Assembly (NCBI RefSeq): GCF_900156025.1
Contig: NZ_FTMO01000001.1
Location: 1 to 64,000, forward strand
Origin: Allobosea sp. TND4EK4
GTDB taxonomy: Bacteria > Pseudomonadota > Alphaproteobacteria > Rhizobiales > Beijerinckiaceae
Length of the DNA: 64,000 bases
Direction of reading: 5' to 3'
Below, one piece after another: positions 17,888 to 27,363 of the stretch (its first letter is position 1; each line of letters begins with the position of its first letter). The notes beneath the pieces were generated by a model. The model made no database searches. It had not been told where the DNA came from and was given only the letters and a program-made list of their open reading frames with translations. Both the position numbers and the translations under genes were made by a program.

Positions 17888-19678
17888 TCACCTTTGCAGC
17901 ACATACGTGCCGGGCGCGTCGCAGTACGGCTCGTGGCCTCGCGATGGATCGCCGATGACCGGCGCGGGCACACGCTCGCTCGCTGAGTGCGCCTTCAGCC
18001 ATCGGCTCCAGGCGGGCCACCACGAACCGTCGTGGTAAGCGGCGGAAGCCAGCCATTCATCCGGTCCCAGGCAGATTCCTTCATGACGCTTCAACGCCAT
18101 CCGATAATGCCGCCCTGGGCGGCCGGGCTCGCTCACAATGCCCGCGTTATGCCCGCCGCTCGTCAGGACGAAGGTAAGATCGACATCGGTGAGCAGGTGC
18201 AGCTTGTGGACAGAGCGCCACGGCGCGACGTGATCGCGTTCGGTCGCCACCGCGAAAACAGGCTGGCGCAAGTTCTGGAGCGCGACCGGTCGGCCGTCCG
18301 CGATGAAGCGCCCGCTGGCAAGGTCGTTACCGAGATAAAGGCGCTCGAGATACTCGGTCTGCATGCGGTAAGGCATGCGCGTGGAATCCGCGTTCCACGC
18401 CATCAGATCGAACATCGGCGCACGCTCACCCATAAGATAGTCATGGATCAGGCGCGACCAGATCAGATCGTTCGAGCGCAGCAGCTGGAACGCCGCGGCC
18501 ATTTGGTCTGCCGAGAGGTAGCCGCGGTTCCACATCATGCTGTCGAGGAGTCTCAGTTCGCTCGCATCGATGAAGAGAGCAAGTTCTCCCGGTTCGCTGA
18601 AATCGGTCTGCGCCGCCAGCAAGGTCAGCGAGGCCAGGCGGACGGGGCCGTCCACCGCCATCGCGGCGGCGGCTATGGCGAGCAAGGTCCCGCCGAGACA
18701 ATACCCTGCGGCATGGATCGGCCGGCCCGGCAGAATGCGGTCCACCGCGGACAAGGCCGCCATCACCCCGTCCCGGCGGTAATCCTCGAGTGCAAGATCG
18801 CGATCATCCGCGCCGGGATTGCGCCAGGAGATGCAGAACACGGTGAAGCCCTCGCCGATCAGATAGCGAACCAGCGAGTTCGTCGGCGAAAGATCGAGAA
18901 TATAGTACTTCATGATCCAGGCGGGCACGATCAGGATCGGCTCGGCATGCACGCTTTGCGTGGCGGGCGCATATTGGATCAGTTCGATCAGGTGGTTGCG
19001 GAAGACGACCTTGCCCGGGGTGACCGCAACCTCCTTGCCCGGGCGAAAATGCTCCGCGCCAGCCGGTGGCAGACCTGCGACGAACCGATGCACATCCTCT
19101 GCCCAATTGCGCAGCCCTTCAACGAAGTTGGACCCAGCTGTTGCGTGGGTTTGCGCGAGGATCTCTGGGTTGGTCAGAGGGTTGTTGGAGGGCGACCAAA
19201 GGTCGAGGATCTGCCGGGCAACAAACGAAACGACCTCCTCGTGGTGCGGTTCGACGCCCGGAACCTCGTGGGTTACGTTGTGCCACCATTGCTGCTGCAG
19301 CAGAAACGCCTGGGCCATGAAGCTAAATGGTGGCGTTGTCCAGCCGGGAGCGTCGAAGCGCCGGTCGCCTGGCAGCGGAGCGATGCACGGCTCCGTGGCG
19401 ACGTGCGTCATCGTCGTCGCGAGGTGCCCGGTGAGCCTGAGCGCCTTGTGGAAGCCCTTGTAGGCCAACTCCATCTGCTTGCCCGGCGCGCCGCCCAGGT
19501 GCAGCCACCAGTCCAAGCCCGCCAGCGCCAGAGCTGAGGGTGAAAACCCACCGGTCCAGCGCGCGGTCGCCGCCTCGCGCATGCGATCGATCGCGTCGAA
19601 CGTCTCCAGCCCGAGCGGCTCCTCCCGGCAGAGTTGCCGAATATCCTGTTTCCGAGGGATGCGTCGGCGTCTCGACAT
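17888..19678 (-). CDS. phaC: Class I poly(3-hydroxyalkanoate) synthase PhaC
   Basis: About 596 aa from the ATG at 19678, chosen because AGGAG lies nine bases upstream; a start nine codons earlier lacks one. It has the PhaC N-terminal domain and an alpha/beta-hydrolase fold with the lipase-like box GYCLGG (nucleophile Cys ~327), the catalytic Asp in TERDHVAPW and His in GGHNAGIV. It polymerises (R)-3-hydroxyacyl-CoA into PHA on granules, consistent with the phasin upstream. A perfect FNR/FixK box 54 bp upstream suggests induction at low oxygen, when PHA is a carbon and electron sink. This looks like a stress-island paralogue rather than the phaCAB copy, since no phaA or phaB is adjacent. Confidence 0.93.
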   Translation of the reverse strand: MSRRRRIPRKQDIRQLCREEPLGLETFDAIDRMREAATARWTGGFSPSALALAGLDWWLHLGGAPGKQMELAYKGFHKALRLTGHLATTMTHVATEPCIAPLPGDRRFDAPGWTTPPFSFMAQAFLLQQQWWHNVTHEVPGVEPHHEEVVSFVARQILDLWSPSNNPLTNPEILAQTHATAGSNFVEGLRNWAEDVHRFVAGLPPAGAEHFRPGKEVAVTPGKVVFRNHLIELIQYAPATQSVHAEPILIVPAWIMKYYILDLSPTNSLVRYLIGEGFTVFCISWRNPGADDRDLALEDYRRDGVMAALSAVDRILPGRPIHAAGYCLGGTLLAIAAAAMAVDGPVRLASLTLLAAQTDFSEPGELALFIDASELRLLDSMMWNRGYLSADQMAAAFQLLRSNDLIWSRLIHDYLMGERAPMFDLMAWNADSTRMPYRMQTEYLERLYLGNDLASGRFIADGRPVALQNLRQPVFAVATERDHVAPWRSVHKLHLLTDVDLTFVLTSGGHNAGIVSEPGRPGRHYRMALKRHEGICLGPDEWLASAAYHDGSWWPAWSRWLKAHSASERVPAPVIGDPSRGHEPYCDAPGTYVLQR

Positions 19679-19731
19679 CGCGCCATCTCCTGATCGTAGC
19701 CACACCTTGGGAGGATCAGCAGCCAGGGACC

Positions 19732-19745
19732 TTGACGTCGATCAA
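19732..19745. promoter_or_regulatory. FNR/FixK box, perfect TTGA-N6-TCAA
   Basis: TTGACGTCGATCAA, 54 bp upstream of phaC on one side and 49 bp upstream of the dehydrogenase/ABC remnant at 19795 on the other, the usual place for a site serving a divergent pair. Confidence 0.75.
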
Positions 19746-19794
19746 AGCTGTGCGGGGCCACGGCGCCATGATCCGCATGGCTGGAGCTCGCCGA

Positions 19795-20078
19795 TGAAAG
19801 CCATGGTCCTCACCAAACCGCGCGGGCCGCTCCTTTTCCTGATGAACCTGACCTGCGCACCCGGTTCTCTGACTGTGCTTGGACCAGGCGCCGTGCTCGT
19901 CATCAAGGGCCGGACCGACATCGCGACCTTGATGACCTTTCTGTCAGCAACCGGAAAGATCGTCGATCCCTGGAATGCTGTCGTCGATTGGGCCCGGGCG
20001 GTCGCCGCGACGACCGTCAGATACCGCCTCTTGGCGCAGGCCTTGGCAGAGCCCATCACGGCCGGGGTTCCTGGTTGA
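19795..20078 (+). pseudogene. Chimeric remnant: alcohol dehydrogenase start fused to ABC exporter fragment
   Basis: Starts with a good Shine-Dalgarno (GGAG) and MKAMVLTKPRGPL, the typical first residues of zinc-dependent alcohol dehydrogenases. The dehydrogenase sequence stops after about a dozen codons. The rest (VLGPGAVLVIKGRTDIATLM, TFLSATGKIVDPWNAVVDWA, RYRLLAQAL) resembles the end of the membrane domain of an ABC exporter. The frame ends at a stop after 94 codons. This looks like a deletion joint between two former genes. It is divergent from phaC and shares its FNR/FixK box. Confidence 0.6.
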
Positions 20079-20097
20079 GCCGACAGGACACGCAGCG

Positions 20098-20628
20098 TCA
20101 GCGGTTCTGCCGCCCTGTCAGATCCTGATCGGTAAAAGGCGACGCAATCGGCGTCTGAATGCGGACGAACCCGACGTTGCCTGCCTGATGGCAACCGTTG
20201 CACGCCTCGGTCAGGCCCATATAACCGGCGTTGAAGGTTGCGACATCGTCCCGTTCCGCCGCCTCTCTCATCGCCGCAAGTGGCTTGCCGGTGGCGTTCA
20301 CCAGCTCGACCGGGATCATGGTGTAGAAGAGAGCTGAATCCGTCAGATCAGCACTGATATGGTCGAGCTCGTAGTGGACGAGCGCCCAGTTCCGTGCCTG
20401 GCCGGCATACCAGAGCTTGATGTGCCGCGACTGGATCAGGCTCATAAGGTTGCCGAGGCTGAGCTGGGAACGCGCCAAACCCAGGCGCGGCGGCGGCTCC
20501 GCAAAGGGTGTCGACTGGCCGAGGGCAGCTGCCGCGCCAAACAACACCGCGAGGACCGCGAGCCCCGTCCGGATCGCCGGACGCCCCGGTTCGGTTCGCG
20601 TCGTTGCAACGTCGGAGGTGGTCGTCAT
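20098..20628 (-). CDS. Exported single-haem cytochrome c-like protein
   Basis: 176 aa with one membrane/signal segment at ~22-38 (GLAVLAVLFGAAAALG) and one haem c motif CNGCH at 143-147, unusually near the C-terminus. The middle is helical (LMSLIQSRHIKLWYAG, NWALVHYELDHI). It should be a periplasmic electron carrier or sensor haem protein; the partner is unknown. It resembles small cytochromes found near stress and low-oxygen genes. No FNR/FixK box is visible directly upstream. Confidence 0.75.
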   Translation of the reverse strand: MTTTSDVATTRTEPGRPAIRTGLAVLAVLFGAAAALGQSTPFAEPPPRLGLARSQLSLGNLMSLIQSRHIKLWYAGQARNWALVHYELDHISADLTDSALFYTMIPVELVNATGKPLAAMREAAERDDVATFNAGYMGLTEACNGCHQAGNVGFVRIQTPIASPFTDQDLTGRQNR

Positions 20629-20688
20629 GGATATGGCTTTCTTTGCCTCAAAGCCGCTCGCAGGCTTTCCTATATTTTCCTTTTTTAA

Positions 20689-21135
20689 TCAGAGATTTGC
20701 CAGAATTCTCTCGATTTCAAGGAGAGGATGTTTGTTGAGATCGCGGTGAATTTCCGCCTTGACCCTGTCGCGGAGACGGGCATCGATGAGGCGTCGCAAT
20801 GCAGCCAGCAGAGGCGGAGGCGCGACGATGACGATCTCGGCCGCCTGAAGCCGGTCTGACTCACTTTTGAGTCGGTGCGCGACATTGCGGGCGAAATCGA
20901 GATCGGCCAGGCTGCGCCAGTCCTTGGTCTCGACCGCGCTGGTCGGACCGATCGCATTCTGTAACCGGCCCGGCCGGTCGGAGCCCTGCTCGCGGTTGCG
21001 CGGGTTCGACGGCGCGGTTTCGACGTGCTCGACATTGAGATGGGGCTGGACCGAGGTGCCGGTATTGCGCAGGAACAGCGCCTTGGCGGCGTCGCAGATG
21101 ACGACCAGCGCGTCATGAGGAATGCTTGCTGTCAT
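20689..21135 (-). CDS. Host attachment protein family (baeRF-like)
   Basis: 148 aa matching the COG5622 'attachment to host cells' family: a VVICDAAKALFLRNTG start, a middle HVETAPSNPRNREQGSDRPG segment, DFARNVAHRL, IVIVAPPPLLAALR and a RDLNKHPLLEIERIL end. The fold is related to bacterial eRF1-like (baeRF) proteins. The name comes from plant-associated bacteria; the biochemical role is unknown. A near-consensus FNR/FixK box lies 60 bp upstream. Confidence 0.82.
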   Translation of the reverse strand: MTASIPHDALVVICDAAKALFLRNTGTSVQPHLNVEHVETAPSNPRNREQGSDRPGRLQNAIGPTSAVETKDWRSLADLDFARNVAHRLKSESDRLQAAEIVIVAPPPLLAALRRLIDARLRDRVKAEIHRDLNKHPLLEIERILANL

Positions 21136-21194
21136 CGCCTCACCCTTGCAGCTTCAACGATGAGCCAGCGTCGCCGATCGACAGGCCCGATGCT

Positions 21195-21208
21195 TTGATC
21201 TGTCGCAA
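21195..21208. promoter_or_regulatory. Near-consensus FNR/FixK box (TTGA-N6-GCAA)
   Basis: TTGATCTGTCGCAA, one mismatch to the consensus, 60 bp upstream of the host-attachment-type gene start at 21135. Confidence 0.5.
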
Positions 21209-21264
21209 AATCGGCTTCTTCGCCGCGGGCGAAGCGCACGCTCCCGCGGGACAGTTCAGTCACG

Positions 21265-23850
21265 TCAGAAGGCGCGGAAGCGCCGTACGAGTCCGGGTCG
21301 ACGACCTCCGGGGGCGTGGCGCCGGCGGCTTATGCCGCTCATCGCCGTCCTCTTCAGTGCCTCCGCCAAACTCAGATAGGCGATGGCGATCACGCCGATC
21401 GAGAAGAGCCATGACGACGGGATTGCGACGAACCCAAGGGCGCTGCCGACGGGTGTCAGAGCGAGGACGAGCGCGAGGACAAGCGCTCCGAGCGAGGTGA
21501 AGACAAGCGCCGGATGCGGCCGGCTGCGCCAACAGCGCAGAGTCGTCCGGATGACGAAAATCACGAGGATCTGCGTGAGAACCGATTGGACGAACCAAGC
21601 GGTGCGGAAGGAGGCCACGTCTGCCTGAAAGACGAGCAGAAGCAAAGCGAACATGGCCAGATCGAAGATCGAGGACAGCGGCCCCATGATGAGAGTGAAC
21701 CGGAGCACGCTGCCCATCTGCCATTGACGGGGGCTGGCGACGTCATCGGGATCGGCTTCGTCGAAAGGAATACCGATCTCCGAGAGATCATAAAGCATGT
21801 TGTTGACGAGGATCTGCAACGGGTTAAGCGGCAGAAAAGGCAGGAACACCGAAGCCAGCGCCATTGAGAGCATATTGCCGAAGTTCGAGCTCGTCCCCAT
21901 GCGCAGGTATTTCATGATGTTCGCATAGGTGCGCCTGCCCTCAGCAATGCCTCTAGCGACCACGCTCAGATCCGCTGCGAGCAGCACGATCGCGGCCGCT
22001 TCACGCGCCACCTCTGTACCCGTGTCGACGGAAAGGCCCACATCGGCTGAGTGAATGGCCGGCGCGTCGTTGATGCCGTCGCCGATGAACCCCACCGTAT
22101 GGCCGCCGCGGCGCAATGCGAGGACGATCCGCGCCTTCTGCTCCGGCTCGACGCGCGCGAAGAGATCGGTGCCGGCAACCTGCCGCGCCAGAGCGGCGTC
22201 TCCCAGCGCCGCTACCTGCTCGCCTGTCATGAGTCTCCTGACCGGCAGGTCGAGAGTGGCGGCGAGATGTTGCACGACCGGAGCAGCGTCTCCCGAAATC
22301 ACCTTGATCCGAACTCCCATCCGGGCCAGTTCAGCGGCCGCCTGCCCCGCTGAAGGCTTGGGGGGATCAAGGAAGGCCGCGCAGCCGACGAAGATCAGGG
22401 CGTTCTCGTCCTCAGGCGAGAGCACTTGCTGGTCGGCCATGGGTTTGCGCGCGACCCCCAGAAGGCGAAGCCCTTCCGCGCCGCGGCCATCGATGAAGCG
22501 CAGGATGCGCTCGCGCGCGGCATTATCCAGACGCTGGATTCCCCCCTGGTCATCCTCGGCCCGGTCGCAGAGCCGAAGCAGTCCTTCCGGTGCGCCCTTG
22601 ACGACAAGTTCCTGCTCGGCGCCACGGGCAAGCAGGACCGAAGAGCGGCGTCTCGTGAAGTCGAATGGCAGACGCGCCACGGGATCCCAACTGCGATCAA
22701 CCGCTTCAGCGGAGGCCAGCAGCGCGTCATCGAGATTGTTGCGCGGACTGCCACAATGAAGACTGTTCAACCGCGCGAGACCGGTCACGCGCTCGCTGCT
22801 TGAACCTGCGGCATCAAAGCTTCCGACATGAGCGATCCGGGCCTGCGTCAGCGTCCCGGTCTTGTCGGTGCACAGCACGTCCATGGCCCCGAGATCGTAG
22901 ATCGCAGACAACCGCTTCACGACGACGTCACGCTTGGCCATCCGCATGGCGCCGCGCGCGAGCGTCACCGTCATCACCACGGGGAGCAGCTCCGGAGTGA
23001 GCCCGACGGCGAGTGCGACCGCAAACAGGAAGCTTTCCATCGAAAGCCCTTGCCGCACCAATTGCGTGAGCAGGACGAACAGCACGAGGAAGCCGGTAAG
23101 GCGCAGGATCAACAGGCCCAGCCGATGCACACCGCGCTCGAAGGCCGTCGGCGGTTCACTTTGCTGCATCGAGCGAGCGACCGCGCCAAGCTTGGTGTCC
23201 GGCCCGGTGGCCACGACGAGCAGCTTGGCTTCGCCGGCCACGAGACTGGTGCCGCCGAACAGGGCGGCGCCGGGGCCCGGCACAGATTGCATTGCGGCGC
23301 GCTTCTCCACCGGAAAGGCCTCGCCGGTCAACGCGGCCTCGTCAGCCATCGCGTCGGTGCTCTCCAGGATGACGCCATCAGCCGGGACGAGATCGCCCGC
23401 GCGCAGCAAGACCACGTCGCCGGGCACGACGTCCCTCAGAGGGATTTCGCGGACGGCGCCGGATCTCAGAACGTCGACCCGCACGGCGATCTTGCGCCGA
23501 AGCGCATCGACCGCATGCTCCGCTTGCGTCTCCTGCACCACATCCAGGAGGACCGAAGCAAAGATGATCGTGGCAATGATCAGCAGGCTCTGCCAGTCGC
23601 CGGTCACACCTGCGATTGCGGCTGCGATCAGCAGGATGGCGATCAGTGGATCGAGGAGTCGCCTGACGACCTTAGCCAGAGCCTGTCGCCGCAACCGGGG
23701 CACCGATACATTTGGGCCGTGCGATTTGAGCCGGGCTATTGCCTCCCGCTCGCTGAGCCCTTCCGGTTGGGTACGCAGCCGAGCCATCAGGGCAGCTGGC
23801 GCCTCCTGAAGCGAGGCCGCGTCGCCTGGAGACTGAAGCGACGCGTTCAT
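21265..23850 (-). CDS. Magnesium-translocating-type P-type ATPase (MgtA/MgtB-like)
   Basis: 861 aa, the usual length of P3B ATPases. Visible are the actuator TGE at ~175-177, the membrane motif [11 protein letters not shown] at ~283-292, the phosphorylation site DKTGTLT (Asp 329), the hinge GDGINDAPA at ~600, and C-terminal membrane helices including NPLQILVNN. MgtA/B import Mg2+ across the inner membrane at the cost of ATP. No mgtC or MgtA leader is seen. In alphaproteobacterial stress islands such ATPases occur with universal stress proteins, so the role may be ion homeostasis under energy limitation. It follows the ABC exporter remnant on the same strand, overlapping it by four bases. Confidence 0.88.
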   Translation of the reverse strand: MNASLQSPGDAASLQEAPAALMARLRTQPEGLSEREAIARLKSHGPNVSVPRLRRQALAKVVRRLLDPLIAILLIAAAIAGVTGDWQSLLIIATIIFASVLLDVVQETQAEHAVDALRRKIAVRVDVLRSGAVREIPLRDVVPGDVVLLRAGDLVPADGVILESTDAMADEAALTGEAFPVEKRAAMQSVPGPGAALFGGTSLVAGEAKLLVVATGPDTKLGAVARSMQQSEPPTAFERGVHRLGLLILRLTGFLVLFVLLTQLVRQGLSMESFLFAVALAVGLTPELLPVVMTVTLARGAMRMAKRDVVVKRLSAIYDLGAMDVLCTDKTGTLTQARIAHVGSFDAAGSSSERVTGLARLNSLHCGSPRNNLDDALLASAEAVDRSWDPVARLPFDFTRRRSSVLLARGAEQELVVKGAPEGLLRLCDRAEDDQGGIQRLDNAARERILRFIDGRGAEGLRLLGVARKPMADQQVLSPEDENALIFVGCAAFLDPPKPSAGQAAAELARMGVRIKVISGDAAPVVQHLAATLDLPVRRLMTGEQVAALGDAALARQVAGTDLFARVEPEQKARIVLALRRGGHTVGFIGDGINDAPAIHSADVGLSVDTGTEVAREAAAIVLLAADLSVVARGIAEGRRTYANIMKYLRMGTSSNFGNMLSMALASVFLPFLPLNPLQILVNNMLYDLSEIGIPFDEADPDDVASPRQWQMGSVLRFTLIMGPLSSIFDLAMFALLLLVFQADVASFRTAWFVQSVLTQILVIFVIRTTLRCWRSRPHPALVFTSLGALVLALVLALTPVGSALGFVAIPSSWLFSIGVIAIAYLSLAEALKRTAMSGISRRRHAPGGRRPGLVRRFRAF

Positions 23851-24321
23851 GAAGAGCTTCCCGAGATGGGCCCGTCGACGACTTCGAGGATGCGGTCGCA
23901 GCGCCGGGCCAATGGCATGTTGTGCGTGACGAGCAGAAAGCGGGTTCCCGAACGCTGGCTTTCCTCCCTCATCAGTTTGAAGACGCTCTCCGCCGAAACG
24001 CTGTCGAGATTTCCGGTCGGCTCGTCGGCCAAGATGAGGTCCGGGCGCTGCCTATCTCGACGCGGTAAGGCGTCTCGACATGACCACTGGCGACGACCTT
24101 TTGGACGAGGTCTCCATGCGTCACGACGTCGACGACCACCGCCGGGCCAACCAGGATGCGCGCGACCTGGCAGATGCCGATTGCGGTTAGGGCGACAAGC
24201 GATGAGACCACAGGCCCTGCAGACTCCGACGAGGCAGAAGGGCCTGTCTCGGCCCTGCCGGGGGCGGGCGCCGAGCCTTCGCCGCCCCAACCTCTTCGGT
24301 TTCTGCAACGCGCTGGTCCAT
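23847..24321 (-). pseudogene. Fused remnant of an HlyD-type adaptor and a MacB/LolD-type ABC ATPase
   Basis: Two gene pieces are joined near 24050. Upstream on the minus strand is an HlyD-type start: a possible [12 protein letters not shown] at 24321 in one frame, then [20 protein letters not shown] and [20 protein letters not shown] in another. After the joint, in a third frame, comes the end of an ABC ATPase: [16 protein letters not shown] (Walker B) and [18 protein letters not shown]. The HlyD body, the ATPase Walker A region and probably a permease have been lost. It is a deletion scar of a MacAB-like tripartite exporter. Confidence 0.72.
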
Positions 24322-24333
24322 GCCGGCCGCGCC

Positions 24334-25467
24334 TTAAGGCGTGACCGCGACTTTCAGAACCCCGTCACGCTGATGCGCGAAGAGCTCGTAGGCCTGCTTG
24401 ATCTGCGAGAGCGGAAAGCGATGGGTCACCAGTCCGGCGAGGTCGACCCGGCCCGATGCCACCACCTGTAGAAGCCGACGCATCCGCTCCTTGCCACCGG
24501 GACATAGCGTCGTGACGATGCGGTTGTCGCCGAGGCCGGCGGAAAACGCCCCGAGAGGAATAGTGAGATCCTGCGAATAGACGCCGAGCGACGACAACGT
24601 GCCGCCCGGCCTCAGCACGCGCAAGGCGGCCTCGAAGGTCTCCTGCCGTCCGAGCGCCTCGATCGCGACATCGACGCCTCGTCCGTCCGTCAGCTGCATG
24701 ATCTGCGCGACCGGGTCGCCCTTCGAGAAGTCGACGATGTCGTCGGCACCGAGCTTCCGGGCCATGGCCTGGCGCTCCGGCACCGATTCAACCGCAATGA
24801 TCCGGGACGCGCCCATCAACCGGGCACCGGCGGTCGCGCAGAGGCCGATCGGCCCCTGGGCGAAAACGGCAACGCAGTCCCCGATCCTGACGCCGCCGCT
24901 CTCGGCTCCGGAAAAGCCCGTGGACATGATGTCGGGGCACATCAACACCTGCTCGTCCGTCAGGCCGGATGGCACGGGCGCCAGATTGACCATCGCATCG
25001 GGGACCAGCAGATACTCCGCCTGCGCTCCGTCTATGGTGTTGCCGAAGCGCCAGCCGCCCATGGCCTTGAAGCCGTGGCGTTCCTCCGGCCCGTCCTGAG
25101 AATGGCACCCGCACAGGCAGGCGGTGCTGTGGCCGGAGGGGGTGATCGCGCCGGCGATGACACGCTGGCCCTCGCGGAACCCCTTCACCTCGGATCCGAG
25201 CTTTTCGATGATGCCGACCGGCTCATGGCCGATCGTCAGCCCGCGCGCGACGGGATACTCGCCCTTCAGGATGTGAATATCGGTGCCGCAGATGGTGGTC
25301 GTCGTGATCCGCAGAAGAGCGTCGAGCGGCCCCACCTCCGGCACGGGCTTGTCTTCGAGCTCGATGCGGCCAGGTTCGACGAAGATCGCGGCACACATCA
25401 TTTTCGCGTGCCGGGTGCGGCTCGTCACCGGCTTGGCGATGAGAGGGGTCTGCATGTCCGATGTCAT
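24334..25467 (-). CDS. Zinc-dependent alcohol dehydrogenase (MDR family)
   Basis: 377 aa. The zinc-dependent catalytic domain contains [13 protein letters not shown] and [12 protein letters not shown] (catalytic Zn ligands Cys and His-Glu). A second cysteine cluster (ACLCGCHS) differs from the usual structural-zinc site. The Rossmann region reads [20 protein letters not shown] with VDVAIEALG after it. It oxidises alcohols or reduces aldehydes with NAD(P)H, perhaps a fermentative redox valve. Shares a promoter region carrying two near-consensus FNR/FixK boxes with the divergent universal stress protein gene. Confidence 0.9.
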   Translation of the reverse strand: MTSDMQTPLIAKPVTSRTRHAKMMCAAIFVEPGRIELEDKPVPEVGPLDALLRITTTTICGTDIHILKGEYPVARGLTIGHEPVGIIEKLGSEVKGFREGQRVIAGAITPSGHSTACLCGCHSQDGPEERHGFKAMGGWRFGNTIDGAQAEYLLVPDAMVNLAPVPSGLTDEQVLMCPDIMSTGFSGAESGGVRIGDCVAVFAQGPIGLCATAGARLMGASRIIAVESVPERQAMARKLGADDIVDFSKGDPVAQIMQLTDGRGVDVAIEALGRQETFEAALRVLRPGGTLSSLGVYSQDLTIPLGAFSAGLGDNRIVTTLCPGGKERMRRLLQVVASGRVDLAGLVTHRFPLSQIKQAYELFAHQRDGVLKVAVTP

Positions 25468-25521
25468 TTCGGGGGCCTCCGTTCCGTGTGCGCAGCATCA
25501 CGCAGCCGGCGCCGGATCGCT

Positions 25522-25535
25522 TTGACGCAGCGCAA
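25522..25535. promoter_or_regulatory. Near-consensus FNR/FixK box (TTGA-N6-GCAA)
   Basis: TTGACGCAGCGCAA, 55 bp upstream of the alcohol dehydrogenase start at 25467. Confidence 0.5.
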
Positions 25536-25551
25536 AAGAGCGACCGGCAGT

Positions 25552-25565
25552 TTGCGCAGGATCAA
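25552..25565. promoter_or_regulatory. Near-consensus FNR/FixK box (TTGC-N6-TCAA)
   Basis: TTGCGCAGGATCAA, 62 bp upstream of the universal stress protein start at 25627. Together with the previous box it gives each divergent gene its own site at a similar distance. Confidence 0.5.
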
Positions 25566-25626
25566 GGCCGGCATCCTCCTCCGAGCCGATAAGAGCGGGC
25601 ATGAAGCCATCGACGCGGAGGTCAAC

Positions 25627-26517
25627 ATGAACGACGTCTCTCTCCCTCACGCTTCAGCCGCCGAACTCAAGGCGGGTGCGGCCGCCGCCTATCGGGATAT
25701 CGCCGTGCACCTGGACGGAACGCCCGAGGACGAGGTTCGGCTCGCTCATGCCGAAGCATTGGCCGTAAGGTTTGGCGGTCGGCTCACCGGGCTCTTCACG
25801 AACCTCCTGCCCAACCCAGCCTCCTTCGCAGGCGACTTTGGCGTAACCGCATTGGGTCAGCTGACGGACTCGGCTGTGGCGGAGGGCGATGTCGTCGAAC
25901 GTCGTCTCCGCCAGCGCCTCGCCCGTATCGGCTCCCAGCAGCAGTTGCGACGCATCGAGACGTTTCCCGGACTGCTGGAAGAGGCCGTGGCGCGCGAAAC
26001 CCGGTGGAACGACCTTTTCGTCGCGACATGCGCCCGCGACGACGACTCCGCCCGCTGGGAAGCGATGGTTGAGACCGCCCTGTTCGACAGCGCTCGGGGC
26101 CTTTATCTCCTCCCGCCAAAGGCGACGCAAAGATCGACGATTCAAAGCATCCTGATCGCCTGGGTCGACAGTCGTGAGAGCGCGCGCGCAGTGGCGGAAG
26201 CCATGCCGCTGATAGCCCAGGCGAGTTCGGTCCAGTTGGTGACTGTCCAGGAGGAGCCACACGGCCGCATGGGCGGAGCGGAAGTTCTTGCCGACATCAC
26301 TGGCCATCTTGCGCACCACGGGATCAACGTGGATGTGGCCGTCCTTCCTCTAAAGACCACGGTTTCGGAAGCGATCCTCCAGAAGGCCTACCGATCGGCG
26401 ACCGATCTCATCGTGGCGGGAGCCTATGGCCACTCGCGTTTTCGCGAATGGATCCTGGGCGGAGTGACGCGGGATTTGCTGGCGACTTCCCCGATCCCCT
26501 TGCTGCTCGCGCATTGA
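25627..26517 (+). CDS. Tandem-domain universal stress protein
   Basis: 296 aa from the ATG at 25627 with GGAGG just upstream; the frame stays open far upstream but has no better start. Two UspA-type halves are present: the first (AYRDIAVHLDGTPEDEVRLA) is degenerate; the second ends with the nucleotide-binding pattern GAYGHSRFREWILGGVTRDL and SPIPLLLAH. USPs of this type bind ATP and protect cells during growth arrest or anoxia. The ABC ATPase gene starts four bases after its stop, so they form an operon. Confidence 0.9.
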   Translation: MNDVSLPHASAAELKAGAAAAYRDIAVHLDGTPEDEVRLAHAEALAVRFGGRLTGLFTNLLPNPASFAGDFGVTALGQLTDSAVAEGDVVERRLRQRLARIGSQQQLRRIETFPGLLEEAVARETRWNDLFVATCARDDDSARWEAMVETALFDSARGLYLLPPKATQRSTIQSILIAWVDSRESARAVAEAMPLIAQASSVQLVTVQEEPHGRMGGAEVLADITGHLAHHGINVDVAVLPLKTTVSEAILQKAYRSATDLIVAGAYGHSRFREWILGGVTRDLLATSPIPLLLAH

Positions 26518-26520
26518 CGC

Positions 26521-27363
26521 ATGGCTGCCTTGCCGTTGCCCAGCAATGACGCCGAGTCCCCCGCACTGGCGGTGAGGCTGAGGGGCCTGACGGTTGCGTT
26601 CGACGGCAAGGCCGTTCTCGACAAGCTCGACCTGGATTTACGCCAGGGCGAAATCCTCGGCCTGATCGGTGCCTCGGGCTCGGGAAAGTCGGTGCTGATG
26701 CGCGCGATCCTGGGCCTTCTGCCGAAGCAGAGCGGCACGATCGCCATCTTCGGCCGTGATCTTGACGGTCTTGCTCCAGCCGAGCTCCGTCAACTGGAGC
26801 AACGATGCGGGGTCATGTTCCAGCAAGGCGCCCTCTTCTCGTCATTGACCATCCTCGACAACATCGCTCTTCCGATGCGTGAACTGCTGCATCTGCCAGA
26901 CGATCTCATCACTGAGATGGCGATGGTGAAGCTGGACCTCGTGGGGCTACCGCGAGATGCCGCCACCAAATATCCAGCGCAGCTGTCCGGCGGCATGACG
27001 AAACGGGCTGCTCTGGCACGCGCGCTCGCCCTTGACCCGGAAATCCTCTTTCTGGACGAGCCGACCTCCGGGCTCGACCCGATTGCGGCGGATAGTTTCG
27101 ACCGGTTGCTGCTAGCGCTGAAGCGCAGCCTCGGCTTGACCGTCATGATGGTGACCCATGACCTGAGCAGCTTGCGCGCCACGTGCGACCGCATTGCCGC
27201 GATCGCACGCGGTCGCATCGTCGCAGTCGGAAAGCTTGGGGACCTCCTGGCGCATGACGACCCTTGGCTCCACGCATACTTCGCCGGTGAGCGCGGCCGG
27301 ACGATCTTTGCCGATAGCCCCCTACCGCAACACCTCAGCGCGCCGCAGCCACATGCCCCGTGA
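26521..27363 (+). CDS. ABC transporter ATP-binding protein, MlaF-like, without partner genes
   Basis: 280 aa. Walker A GASGSGKS, Q-loop FQQGALFSSLT, signature LSGGMTKRAALARA, Walker B EILFLDEPTSGLDP and H-loop THDLSS. The 'FQQGALFSSLTILDN' and 'LSGGMTKR' wording is typical of MlaF-type ATPases of phospholipid/MCE transporters. No MlaE permease or MCE-domain gene is adjacent, so it may be a leftover of a larger operon. The start lies four bases after the USP stop. Its 3' end overlaps the convergent response regulator gene by 29 bp. Confidence 0.85.
   Translation: MAALPLPSNDAESPALAVRLRGLTVAFDGKAVLDKLDLDLRQGEILGLIGASGSGKSVLMRAILGLLPKQSGTIAIFGRDLDGLAPAELRQLEQRCGVMFQQGALFSSLTILDNIALPMRELLHLPDDLITEMAMVKLDLVGLPRDAATKYPAQLSGGMTKRAALARALALDPEILFLDEPTSGLDPIAADSFDRLLLALKRSLGLTVMMVTHDLSSLRATCDRIAAIARGRIVAVGKLGDLLAHDDPWLHAYFAGERGRTIFADSPLPQHLSAPQPHAP

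Noticed and set aside
17987..19537. 516-codon plus-strand frame across phaC
   Set aside because: No family features; phaC on the minus strand has its catalytic triad and a ribosome site.
22828..24471. 547-codon plus-strand frame across the Mg-ATPase start
   Set aside because: Composition typical of an antisense shadow; P-ATPase motifs are all on the minus strand.
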